In this document: piece by piece, positions 56,033-64,000 of the stretch | How positions within the stretch are numbered: the first letter of the stretch is position 1 | Layout: each line of letters begins with the position of its first letter | Assembly (NCBI GenBank): GCA_023460975.1 | Contig: JAEWOG010000011.1 | Location: 1 to 64,000 of the forward strand | Reading direction: 5' to 3' | From: Actinomycetes bacterium | GTDB lineage: Bacteria > Actinomycetota > Actinomycetes > Propionibacteriales > Nocardioidaceae | DNA length: 64,000 nucleotides | Notes under the pieces: generated by a model | What the model was told of the DNA's origin: nothing | The model's database searches: none | Seen by the model: only the letters and a program-made list of their open reading frames with translations | Made by a program: the position numbers and the translations under genes

Positions 56033-56875
56033 TCAGTCCTGGTTGAAGATCGCCAGCAGGCGCAGGAGGTTGGTGTAGATCCACACCAGCGACACGGTCA
56101 TCGCAAACGCCGCGCGCCACGACTCGCGGGCCTCGAGGCCATTGGCGATGCCCTGCTCGACGAAGTCGAAGTCCATGATCAGCATGAAGACACCGAGCAC
56201 CAGGCCAGCGCCGGCAAACAGGATGCCGAGGGCACCGTTGGCGAAGAGGCCCATGCCGTTGCCGAAGGCGCTCAGCACGAGCTCCAGCAGACCGAGGCCG
56301 ACCATGCCGAACATCGCGGCCGTCACGAACATCCGGAACTTGTTGCTCACCTGGATGTTGAGGAACTTGTACGCGGCCAGGGTGCCGGCGAACGCGGCGA
56401 AGGTCCCGAGGACGGCCTGCATGATGACGTTGTTCTCGAGGGCGCCCTGCAACTGGAGGTTGAGGTCGACCGCCTTCGAGAATGCGCCCAGCGCCACACC
56501 CTCGGCGGCGGCAAACGCCAGCACGAGCGCCGGGCTGATGACCCGCTTGAACGAGTTGACCAGCGAGAGCAGGAAGGCCGCGCCGCTGCCGACGACGACA
56601 GCGCCGTACAGCGTGGCCGCATCGGCCTGAGTGACAATGTCACCCACGAAGTACCACGTCACCAGCGCCGCCGCGATCACGACTGCAAGCGTCACGGCCG
56701 TCTTCTGGACGACAGTGTCGATGGTCATCCGCTCGTACGAGGGCTGGTTGTAGCCGGCCACCGGGTCCCCGGGCGCGCCGGTGCCCCAGGTGGACGGGTC
56801 GCCGTACGACGTCGCCTGGTTGCCGCCGGGCTGGAATGCCTCGCTGCGGTTGAAGACGGGGTTGTTGCTCTGCAT
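56033..56875 (-). CDS. Bax inhibitor-1/YccA family membrane protein
   Basis: 280 residues from the ATG at 56875, preceded by AGGAGAGA. A 50-residue polar N-terminus (Asn/Gly/Pro rich) is followed by seven membrane segments, including GAVVVGSGAAFLLSLVNSF, VLGTFAAFAGTLAAYKF and IDFDFVEQGI-type Asp pair near the end, features of the BI-1 calcium-leak fold. The function in bacteria is unsettled. Confidence 0.88.
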   Translation of the reverse strand: MQSNNPVFNRSEAFQPGGNQATSYGDPSTWGTGAPGDPVAGYNQPSYERMTIDTVVQKTAVTLAVVIAAALVTWYFVGDIVTQADAATLYGAVVVGSGAAFLLSLVNSFKRVISPALVLAFAAAEGVALGAFSKAVDLNLQLQGALENNVIMQAVLGTFAAFAGTLAAYKFLNIQVSNKFRMFVTAAMFGMVGLGLLELVLSAFGNGMGLFANGALGILFAGAGLVLGVFMLIMDFDFVEQGIANGLEARESWRAAFAMTVSLVWIYTNLLRLLAIFNQD

Positions 56876-57024
56876 GTGGTCTCTCCTTGGAGGCCGTGTG
56901 GACAACTGGCCCAAGTTTACGGGCCGTTGCTGAACATCAGGTCGCTCTGGGTACAACGCGCGGGAGGCGCCCGAAAGTTCCTGGATCGAGCCAGAACTCC
57001 GGACGCCCCCAGACGCGTCGTGGC

Positions 57025-60000
57025 TCAGGCGGTCTCGGCTGCGGAGGCCTTGGCCGCGCGCCGGGTCTGGCGCTTGGCCGCGCGCTTCTCCTTGCCTCGC
57101 TCGACCAAGAGGTAGAGCGCCGGTACGAGGAGCAGCGTGAGGGCGGTGCTGGAGACCAGGCCGCCGATCACGACCACGGCGAGCGGCTGCGAGATGAACG
57201 CGCTGCCCCCCGTGACGCCCAGACCCATGGGCGTGAGCGCCAGGATCGTGGCGAGCGCGGTCATCACGATCGGCCGCACACGCTTCTGGCCGCCGTACTC
57301 GAGCGCGCCCACGATGGAGCCGCCGTTCTCGCGGGCCTGGTTGACCAGGTCGATGAGCACGATCGCGTTCGTCACCACGATCCCGACCAGCATCAAGGCC
57401 CCGATCAGTGACGGCACCCCGAGCGGGATGCCCGTGATCGCGAGCAGAGCGAGTACGCCGGTGGCCGCGAACGGCACCGAGACGAGCAGGATCAGCGGCT
57501 GGATGAGCGAGCGGAACGTCGCGACCATCACGACGTAGACGATCGCGATCGCCACCAGCAGAGCCAGTCCGAGTTGCGCGAACGCCTCCGCCTGGTCCTC
57601 GGCCACGCCGCCCAGGGATGCCTCGGTGCCCTCGGGCAGGTCGAGGTCGTCGAGAGCCGTGCTGACCTCGGCGGTCAGGCTGCCGAGGTCCTCGGCTGCC
57701 GGGTCGGCCGACACGGTGATGGCGCGCTCCCCGTCGATGCGGGTGATGCCAGTGGCGACCCGCTCCTCGGTGATCTCGGCGAGCTGGCCCAGCGTCGCGC
57801 CACCCATCGGGAAGGCCTTCAGCTTCTCCACGGTGTCCAGGACCGGGCCGCCGGTCAGGACGACGTCGAGCGACTTGCCCTCGAGGGTGACCTGGTCGAT
57901 CGGGATCTCGTTGAGCACCGAGGCCACCAGCCCGCCCAGCGACTGCGTCGTGAGACCGGCAGCACGGCCGGCATCGTTGGGCTCGACGGTGATGATCGGC
58001 TGCTCGGCGGAAGCATCGGAGGTGACCTGCCCGATGCCGTCGATGTCCTCCATGGCGCTACGCACCTGCTCGGCCGCGTCCTCCATCGAGGACAGGTCGG
58101 TGCCGGTCACGGTCACCGCGAGTGCGGACCCGAAGCCGGTGTCGGTGGCGGACACCTTGACCTCGCCGGTGGCGTCGGCGAGTTCGTCGGTCAGCTCCTC
58201 GGCCAGCACGGCCGCGTCGGCGTCCTCATCGAGGGTGACCGAGAAGGAGGTGCCGCCGCCCAGGAAGAGCGCCTCGGCCCCTGAGGCCCCGACCGTCGTC
58301 TGCACGGACTCGATGCCCTCGCGTCCGATCAGGACGTCCTCGACCTCCTCGGCCGCGGCGTTCTGCGCGGACAGGCTGGCGCCGGGCGGGAGCGTCTGGC
58401 TCACGGTCAGCGTGTTCTGGCCGGAGTCACCCAGGAAGTTGGTCTTGATGAACGGGCTCAGCGCGACGGTACCGACGAGCACCGCGACGGCGAGGGCCAC
58501 GACGGCCCACGGCCGCTTGATCGTGAAGCGCAGCGCCGGGTCGTACGCACGGCGCAGCCACGAACGGTCCTCGTGCGCCTCGGCAGCCGCCTTGACCTTC
58601 TCCACGTCCACGGGCCCGCGGCTCGCGGAGAGGAACCAGTACGCGAGGACCGGGACGATGGTCAGCGACACCAGGAGCGAGGCCATCAGCGCCAGTGCGA
58701 CCGTGAACGCGAAGGGGCGGAAGAGCTCGCCCACCTGGCCGCTGACGAGGCCGATGGGGACGAACACCGCGGCCGTCGCGATCGTCGAGGAGGTGATCGC
58801 CCCACCCACCTCGCGGACGGCGGTGATGATCGCGGGGCGCTTCTCCTCGCCGTAGGACAGGTGACGCTTGATGTTCTCGATGACCACGATGGAGTCATCG
58901 ACGACTCGGCCGATGGCGACCGTGAGCGCCCCCAGCGTCAGGATGTTGAGCGAGTATCCGCCCACCCGCAGGCCGATCAGAGTGACCAGCAGCGACAGCG
59001 GGATCGAGATGGCCGTGACCAGCGTCGAGCGCAGCGAGAACAGGAAGAGCAGGATCACCGCGACGGCGAAGAGCAGGCCCAGCCCACCCTCGGTCAGCAG
59101 GTCCTCGATCGACTTCTCGATGAACGGCGCCTGGTCGAACACGACCGTGAACTCGGTGTTGTCGCCGAGACGCTCGGCGATCTCGGGCAGCAGCTCGGCG
59201 ACGTCGTGGGAGATGTCGACGGTGTTGCCGTCCGGCGTCTTGGTGATGGCCACCGCGATCGAGGCCTCACCATTCGTACGCGAGAACGTCGTCGCCGGCT
59301 CGGCAGCGATCTTGAGCGTGGCGATCTGGGACAGCGGCGCCACGGACTTGTCGGGCAGGGTGACGGCCACGGCACCCAGGTCGACGAGCGACGTCGGCGT
59401 CGTGCCGACCTGCACCGAGAGGGTCCGCTTGCCATCGGCGGAGTCGACGGTGCCCGCGGGCACCATCCGGCCGTTCTCCTCGAGCGCATCCTTGATGGTG
59501 GCCATCGTGATGCCGTGCGCGGCGTACTCGTCCTTGACCGTCACCTCGACCCGGTCCACGGGGCCACCGGTGATCTGGACCTGGCGCACTCCGTCCACGT
59601 CCTCGAGCTCGCCGACGGCGAAGCGCTCGAGCTCGGAGGCCAACTCGGCCGGGTCCTTGTCGGAGGTCACGGCCAGCTGCACGATCGGGAACTGGTCGAA
59701 GTCGCCCGCGAAGACGATCGGGTCCACGTCGTCCGGCAGCGTCTGCACGTCGGCGAGCGAGTTCTCGACCTGCTGCTTGGCGCGGTCCAGGTCGGTGCCG
59801 TACTTGACGCTGACCATGATGGTCGCCGCCGACGGGGCCGCCGTGGCCTCGATGGACTCGAGGCCGTCGATGCCCGTGAGCGCCCCTTCGAGAGGCTTGA
59901 TGACCTGCTCCTCGACCGCTTCGGGCGAGGCGCCGGGGTACGGGGCCACGACACCGACGATCGGCATCTGCAGGTTGGGGATCAGCTCCATCTTGAGCGC

Positions 60001-60093
60001 GCCGGCGGACAGAGTGCCGAAGACTGCGACGAAGACGGTGATGAGGGCGATGAGTGCACGGTTGTGCAACGAGAACGTGGCGAGCTTGCCCAC
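57025..60093 (-). CDS. RND-family efflux transporter (AcrB/HAE-like)
   Basis: 1022 residues from the GTG at 60093, preceded by CAGGAG. Two repeats each with six membrane helices and a large outside domain. TM4 carries the proton-relay Asp pair in AIGRVVDDSIVVIENIKRHL, and the second half has GIVVTNAIVLIDLVNQARE. The N-terminal LHNRALIALITVFVAVFGTLSA is typical. The C-terminal tail is Lys/Arg/Ala-rich. There is no adjacent membrane fusion protein or outer-membrane factor, as expected in an actinomycete. Substrate unknown; hydrophobic compounds or lipids. Confidence 0.9.
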   Translation of the reverse strand: MGKLATFSLHNRALIALITVFVAVFGTLSAGALKMELIPNLQMPIVGVVAPYPGASPEAVEEQVIKPLEGALTGIDGLESIEATAAPSAATIMVSVKYGTDLDRAKQQVENSLADVQTLPDDVDPIVFAGDFDQFPIVQLAVTSDKDPAELASELERFAVGELEDVDGVRQVQITGGPVDRVEVTVKDEYAAHGITMATIKDALEENGRMVPAGTVDSADGKRTLSVQVGTTPTSLVDLGAVAVTLPDKSVAPLSQIATLKIAAEPATTFSRTNGEASIAVAITKTPDGNTVDISHDVAELLPEIAERLGDNTEFTVVFDQAPFIEKSIEDLLTEGGLGLLFAVAVILLFLFSLRSTLVTAISIPLSLLVTLIGLRVGGYSLNILTLGALTVAIGRVVDDSIVVIENIKRHLSYGEEKRPAIITAVREVGGAITSSTIATAAVFVPIGLVSGQVGELFRPFAFTVALALMASLLVSLTIVPVLAYWFLSASRGPVDVEKVKAAAEAHEDRSWLRRAYDPALRFTIKRPWAVVALAVAVLVGTVALSPFIKTNFLGDSGQNTLTVSQTLPPGASLSAQNAAAEEVEDVLIGREGIESVQTTVGASGAEALFLGGGTSFSVTLDEDADAAVLAEELTDELADATGEVKVSATDTGFGSALAVTVTGTDLSSMEDAAEQVRSAMEDIDGIGQVTSDASAEQPIITVEPNDAGRAAGLTTQSLGGLVASVLNEIPIDQVTLEGKSLDVVLTGGPVLDTVEKLKAFPMGGATLGQLAEITEERVATGITRIDGERAITVSADPAAEDLGSLTAEVSTALDDLDLPEGTEASLGGVAEDQAEAFAQLGLALLVAIAIVYVVMVATFRSLIQPLILLVSVPFAATGVLALLAITGIPLGVPSLIGALMLVGIVVTNAIVLIDLVNQARENGGSIVGALEYGGQKRVRPIVMTALATILALTPMGLGVTGGSAFISQPLAVVVIGGLVSSTALTLLLVPALYLLVERGKEKRAAKRQTRRAAKASAAETA

Positions 60094-60298
60094 GATCGAC
60101 TCCTGGTGGGTCGTGACGGTTGGTCCGAGAAGGGGCACCCCGCGGGCGCTCGATGCAGGAATATATCGACCAGTGACAACTCCATGTGAATCTGCGCACA
60201 ATCTCGGGCCAACGCGGGACAGCAGCGCCTGAACGGGCGCCGGGGCCGCGGCCGGAGACGCCGCCAGGGATCTCGGGGCACGCCACTACGCTGAAGGC

Positions 60299-60919
60299 AT
60301 GTACGTGAAGGTGTGCGGGCTGACCTCCCCCGACGCGGCCGCCGAGGCGGTGGCCGCCGGAGTCGACGCGATCGGCCTGATGATGCACCCGCCGAGCCCT
60401 CGCCACCTCACCCCCGAACGGGCGAGCGAGATCGTCGCCGCGATCGAGGCAGCGCGCGGGGATCGTCCGGTCGACACGGTGCTCGTGGTCGCCGGGATGG
60501 ACGCGAGCGAGGCGGCGCGGATGGTCGTACGGCTCGGCGTGGCGGTGCTGCAGCTGCACGGTTCGGCGTACGGCCCCGACGACTACGCAGCGGCCAGCGC
60601 GATCACGCCGCGCGTGTGGCGGGCCACCTCCCTGACGACCTCGCCCGACCTCCACGTCGGCGCCTACGGCGAGGAGGCGTTGCTCCTCGACGCCCCGCGC
60701 GGCGGGTCGGGCGAGCGATGGGACCTGTCCGCCCTGAGGACCCGACCCGACGGGAACTGGCTGCTCGCGGGCGGCCTCGACCCCGACAACGTCGCCGCCG
60801 CCATCGCTCAGGCCACGCCGTGGGGCGTCGACGTGTCCAGCGGTGTCGAGTCAGCGCCCGGCGTCAAGGACCCCCAACGGGTCCGCGACTTCGTGGCCGC
60901 CGCCAGGGCCGCTTCCTGA
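60299..60919 (+). CDS. trpF: Phosphoribosylanthranilate isomerase
   Basis: 206 residues of a (beta/alpha)8 barrel. VKVCGLTSPDAA has the catalytic Cys, VLQLHGSAYGPDDY the substrate region, and WLLAGGLDPDNVAAAI then VDVSSGVESAPGVKD the phosphate-binding end with catalytic Asp. It acts in tryptophan synthesis. It stands alone, away from a trp operon. The active-site loops are intact. Confidence 0.93.
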   Translation: MYVKVCGLTSPDAAAEAVAAGVDAIGLMMHPPSPRHLTPERASEIVAAIEAARGDRPVDTVLVVAGMDASEAARMVVRLGVAVLQLHGSAYGPDDYAAASAITPRVWRATSLTTSPDLHVGAYGEEALLLDAPRGGSGERWDLSALRTRPDGNWLLAGGLDPDNVAAAIAQATPWGVDVSSGVESAPGVKDPQRVRDFVAAARAAS

Positions 60920-60937
60920 CCCGTACGGGCCACGTCG

Positions 60938-62101
60938 TCAGAGCGCGGCGACGTCGCTGCGGGGATCGACCATGACCTTGGCGTGCTGATCGGCGTTGCC
61001 CAGCACCTCGAAGGCGTGCGCGACGCCCGCCAACCCCACCGTGCCCGTGAGCAGCGGACGCGGGTCCACGGTCCCATCGGCGACCATGTGCAGCGTCTCG
61101 CGGAACTCGGCGGGGTCGTAGCAGAACGCGAAGCGCAGATCGATCTCCTTGTTGGAGGCCATCGTGGGCCGGAACGTGTCGGGTTCCATGCACACCCCGA
61201 CCACGACCACCCGACTGCGCATCGGCGCCCCGGTGACGATCTGTTCGATGATGCCGGGCACCCCCACGCACTCGAAGACAACCGGCCCGCTGGGCACCGC
61301 ACCCGCCTTCTCCGCCGCACGCATCGCGCGCCACCAGGGCACGTGCGGCAGGCGCTGGAGGGCATCCATCGCGTCGATCGCGGTGCCGAACAGGCCCGTC
61401 GCCGTGCGCTCGTACCGACCGTCGACGGCCGGGGTGTCCCACGGCGACGTCTGCGCCGGGTCGACCACCTCGTCGGCACCGCACCGCCACGCCAGTTCGC
61501 GCCGACCGGCCGAGAGGTCGCTGGCCACGACCCGCTTCACGCCAGCCGCCTTGAGCATCAGGATCACCGCGAGACCGATGGGTCCACAGCCGATCACGAC
61601 CGCGGTGTCCTTGCGGCGCACCTCGGAACGGCGTACGGCATGGCGCGCCACGGCGAGCGGCTCCGTGAGGGCGGCGAGTTCCGGCGCGAGCCCCGCGGGC
61701 ACGGGCATCGTCATGGCCTCGTCCACGACCACGTACTCCGCGTAGCCGCCGGGGGCGTGCTGGCTGAGCCCGACCATGTGCACCTCGTCGCCATGCTTGA
61801 GCACGGGCAGTGAGACCACCGGGGTCCCCACCGGCCAGCGACGGCGCGTGCTGGGGCCGTACGAGACCACCTCGCCCGTGAACTCGTGCCCCATCACGAC
61901 CGTGTCGCCGGGCCGCATGAAGGCGTCGTAGCCGACCTCGACAGCCACGTCAGCGCTCGCGTCGCAGTGCGTACGTGCGTGCAGGTCCGACCCGCAGATG
62001 CCCGACCGGGTGACCTTGAGCAGCACCTGCTTGGGGCCGGGCGCGGGGGTGGGCATCTCCACCACCTCAAGGACACCGTCGTGGCAGGTCACCGCCCTCA
62101 T
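60938..62101 (-). CDS. Zinc-dependent alcohol dehydrogenase (MDR family)
   Basis: 387 residues from the ATG at 62101, overlapping the monooxygenase stop (ATGA). Catalytic zinc ligands are visible: Cys in SGICGSDLHARTHC and His-Glu in VVMGHEFTGEV. The NAD(P) site is VVIGCGPIGLAVILMLKAAG. The structural-zinc four-Cys loop usual in this group is missing; the segment VLKHGDEVHMVGLSQHAPGGY takes its place. Co-transcribed with a Baeyer-Villiger-type monooxygenase, so it probably oxidises the alcohol feeding that enzyme or an ester-derived alcohol. Confidence 0.9.
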   Translation of the reverse strand: MRAVTCHDGVLEVVEMPTPAPGPKQVLLKVTRSGICGSDLHARTHCDASADVAVEVGYDAFMRPGDTVVMGHEFTGEVVSYGPSTRRRWPVGTPVVSLPVLKHGDEVHMVGLSQHAPGGYAEYVVVDEAMTMPVPAGLAPELAALTEPLAVARHAVRRSEVRRKDTAVVIGCGPIGLAVILMLKAAGVKRVVASDLSAGRRELAWRCGADEVVDPAQTSPWDTPAVDGRYERTATGLFGTAIDAMDALQRLPHVPWWRAMRAAEKAGAVPSGPVVFECVGVPGIIEQIVTGAPMRSRVVVVGVCMEPDTFRPTMASNKEIDLRFAFCYDPAEFRETLHMVADGTVDPRPLLTGTVGLAGVAHAFEVLGNADQHAKVMVDPRSDVAAL

Positions 62102-63567
62102 CGCGGCACCCCGGCGGACTGGGAGGCGCGGCTCCACACCAGACCGTCGTCGAGGTCGGCGCGGTTGGTGTGCCAGGCGTCCTTGACGACGTTCTGCGCC
62201 ATCGCCCAGGGATAGGTGTCCGTGGCCCGTGGCATGACGGAGGCCGCCCGGGCGAGGTAGCCCGAGGGCATGTCCATCACTGGGCCTCCGGCGGGGAGCC
62301 CCGCGGGCGCCACGGGCATCACCACATCGAGCCGCTCGTCGACCAGCCGGCGCAGCACGCGGGTGAGCAGGCGCGCGGTCATGTCGGAGCGCATCGTCCA
62401 CGACAGGTTGATGTAGCCGATGCAGAACCCGGCGTTGGGAAGCCCCGACAGCATCGCCCCGAGATAGACGTGCCGCTGCGACAGGTCGACCGTCTCGCCG
62501 TCCACGCTCAGGTCGATGCCGCCCAGCAGCTTGATCCGCAGACCCGTGGCCGTCACCACGACGTCCGCCTCCACGACTCGCCCGTCGTCGAGTTCCACGC
62601 CGGTGGGCACGTAGCCCTTGACCGCACCCGTGACGACGGAGGCCTGGCCGTTGCGGATGGACTCGTACAGGTCACCGCCGGGGGCGATGCACAGCCGCTG
62701 GTCCCACGGACCGTACGGCGGGTTGAAGTGCTCGTCCACGACCGCCTCGGAGCCCGTCGCGGCGATCGCTCCCTTGCGCAGCAGCGACCGCATCAGGTCC
62801 GGGGCGTTCTTGCATGCCTGGTAGAGCCCCCACTGCAGGGCGGTGTTCTTGGTGCGCACGATCTGATGGGCCAGGTCGGGGGCCAGCACCTTGCGCAGCC
62901 CGTTGGCCAGCGCGTCGCTCTTGGGCTGGGCCAGTACGTACGTGGGCGTGCGCTGCACCATCGTGACGCTCGCGCCCGCCTCGGCCAGCGCTGGCACGAG
63001 GGTGACCGCGGTGGCGCCGGACCCCACCACGGCCACGCGCTTGCCCGACACGTCGAGGTCCGTGGGCCAGAACTGCGGGTGCACGACCTCGCCACCGAAG
63101 GCCGAGGGGTCACCGAAGCCCGGGTCGTGGGGGTTGTCGTAGTCGTAGTAGCCCGTGCAGGCGACCACGAACCGGGCGGAGTACGTGACCGGCTCACCCT
63201 CGCGCACCGCCTTCACCGTCCAGCGCGAGGTCTGCGACGACCAGTCGGCGCTGAGCACCTTCGTCCCCAACTGGATCCTGGACCTGAGGCCGGTGGCGTC
63301 GACGGTCTCGTGGAGGTAGTCCATGATCGCCTCGCCGCTGACGATCGCGTCCTCACCGCGCCAGGGGCGGAACGGGAAGCTGAGGGTGAAGAAGTCGGAG
63401 TCGGACCGGATGCCGGGATAGCGGAACAGGTCCCAGGTCCCGCCGATCTCCTCACGCGCATCGAGGACCTGGAATGACAGGTCGGGACACCGCTCAGTGA
63501 GCCGATAGGCCAGGTTGATGCCGGAGATCCCGGCACCGACGACGAGGACGTCGAGGTCGGTGGTCAC
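62098..63567 (-). CDS. Baeyer-Villiger-type flavin monooxygenase
   Basis: 489 residues from a GTG preceded by AAAGGAG. FAD motif VLVVGAGISGINLA, NADPH motif VAVVGSGATAVTL, and between them FGGEVVHPQFWP, an exact match to the FxGxxxHxxxWP fingerprint of type I Baeyer-Villiger monooxygenases. It converts ketones to esters or lactones using NADPH and O2. The operon with an alcohol dehydrogenase resembles the mycobacterial mymA locus and suggests catabolism of a secondary alcohol through its ketone. Confidence 0.92.
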   Translation of the reverse strand: MTTDLDVLVVGAGISGINLAYRLTERCPDLSFQVLDAREEIGGTWDLFRYPGIRSDSDFFTLSFPFRPWRGEDAIVSGEAIMDYLHETVDATGLRSRIQLGTKVLSADWSSQTSRWTVKAVREGEPVTYSARFVVACTGYYDYDNPHDPGFGDPSAFGGEVVHPQFWPTDLDVSGKRVAVVGSGATAVTLVPALAEAGASVTMVQRTPTYVLAQPKSDALANGLRKVLAPDLAHQIVRTKNTALQWGLYQACKNAPDLMRSLLRKGAIAATGSEAVVDEHFNPPYGPWDQRLCIAPGGDLYESIRNGQASVVTGAVKGYVPTGVELDDGRVVEADVVVTATGLRIKLLGGIDLSVDGETVDLSQRHVYLGAMLSGLPNAGFCIGYINLSWTMRSDMTARLLTRVLRRLVDERLDVVMPVAPAGLPAGGPVMDMPSGYLARAASVMPRATDTYPWAMAQNVVKDAWHTNRADLDDGLVWSRASQSAGVPR

Positions 63568-63705
63568 ATGCGCTCCTTTGCTCGCCGGCGCGCGCCGGTG
63601 TGGGCTGTGCCACCCTAGGGGCCTTCCCAATGCCCCCACCAGAGGCGAGTTACCCGGCGGTCACTTTCGCGCCGCTCTCCCACCACCGAACCGTAGACTC
63701 CGGAC

Positions 63706-64000
63706 ATGGCGGCCCGGGAGCGAGCGGGACGGCGGCACTGCGCCGCGTGGGTCTCGTTCGCCCTGCTGGCCGCACTCGCGTCGGGGTGCACGGAATCGCC
63801 GCCCGAGGGCGCACAGGTCGAGCCCCCGGCTGCTCCCCCGTCCATCGGGGAGACGCCCACGACGGCAGCGCCCACCACCGAACCGTCCACCACCGAGCCG
63901 TCCACACCGCAACCCGTCACAGCCGAGCACCTGCGCCCGGCGACCGCGGTGGCGGCCGTACGACATCTCGCCGGCGAGATCGGCCCACGGCCTGCAACGG
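63706..64000 (+). CDS. Lipoprotein, probable M28-family aminopeptidase, partial
   Basis: The reading frame runs off the window after 98 codons. A signal sequence with lipobox LASGC is followed by a 45-residue Pro/Thr/Glu-rich linker and then RPATAVAAVRHLAGEIGPRP, which matches the start of the M28 zinc aminopeptidase domain (a helix ending in IGPRP). The catalytic residues lie beyond the edge, so the family call rests on this short match. The linker resembles those of the phosphatase and Ig-like proteins. Confidence 0.6.
   Translation, partial: MAARERAGRRHCAAWVSFALLAALASGCTESPPEGAQVEPPAAPPSIGETPTTAAPTTEPSTTEPSTPQPVTAEHLRPATAVAAVRHLAGEIGPRPAT

Overview
The window is high-GC, gene-dense chromosomal DNA from an actinomycete. 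The signs are an acyl-CoA carboxylase with a small epsilon subunit, DevR/DosR-type and NarL-type regulators, DtxR/IdeR-type iron boxes, Ltp/DUF35 thiolase pairs, DUF664 (DinB-like, thiol-S-transferase-like) proteins, DUF3558 lipoproteins, YbaB/WXG-type secretion-associated proteins, frequent GTG starts and four-base ATGA/GTGA gene overlaps. The dispersed repeat TTTCGACAAGCTCAACCAGC and the abundance of the word CGTACG suggest Propionibacteriales (Nocardioides-like), but no marker in the window fixes the genus. I see no rRNA, tRNA, insertion sequence, prophage or CRISPR array.

Layout. 0-2.4 kb: a membrane protein, then a PadR regulator with a palindromic operator, a DUF1707 membrane protein and a CoA-binding protein. 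2.4-9.9 kb (minus strand): an LTA-synthase-like phosphotransferase, glutamate dehydrogenase, purE, purK, an Rv1264-like class III cyclase, a PH-domain membrane protein and birA. 9.97-11.8 kb (plus): the carboxyltransferase beta subunit and epsilon subunit of an acyl-CoA carboxylase, divergent from the biotin ligase. 11.9-19.3 kb: an OmpR-type regulator, a GtrA protein, Maf, a NatAB-type ABC exporter with a two-component system, and an acyl-CoA dehydrogenase. 19.4-27.5 kb (plus): an iron(III) ABC transporter (SBP, fused permease, ATPase) and a fused adenylation/carrier/acyltransferase protein, each preceded by an iron box, running by a GTGA overlap into the biotin carboxylase/BCCP alpha subunit. 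27.7-30 kb: a TetR regulator and a FAD dehydrogenase.

30.2-34 kb: a SpoIID-domain protein, a DUF3558 lipoprotein and a three-gene type VII secretion-substrate-like operon. 33.9-36.7 kb: two flavoprotein disulfide-reductase family members (LpdA-like quinone reductase and Lpd). 36.8-43 kb: a gamma-glutamylcyclotransferase-like protein, DUF1905, FUSC and VOC proteins, a DosR-like regulator, two DUF664 proteins and an Ltp-DUF35 pair. 43-50.4 kb: a secreted alkaline phosphatase, a YchJ protein and a tandem pair of large secreted Ig-like proteins, all three secreted proteins carrying Pro/Thr-rich linkers. 50.4-55.5 kb: YigZ, YihY/BrkB, TSUP, cystathionine beta-synthase and an SGNH hydrolase. 55.5-64 kb: a repeat-rich intergenic region, a Bax inhibitor-1 protein, an RND transporter, trpF, a Zn-alcohol dehydrogenase/Baeyer-Villiger monooxygenase operon and the start of a lipoprotein peptidase cut by the window edge.

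The most unusual items are the iron-boxed adenylation-carrier-acyltransferase fusion (23025-25718), the convergent 30-bp-periodic GTCATACRAA repeat arrays at 37.3 and 55.8 kb, the orphan type VII substrate-like trio, and the way the word CGTACG forces rare Val GTA codons. These are reading-based inferences; no database search was available.
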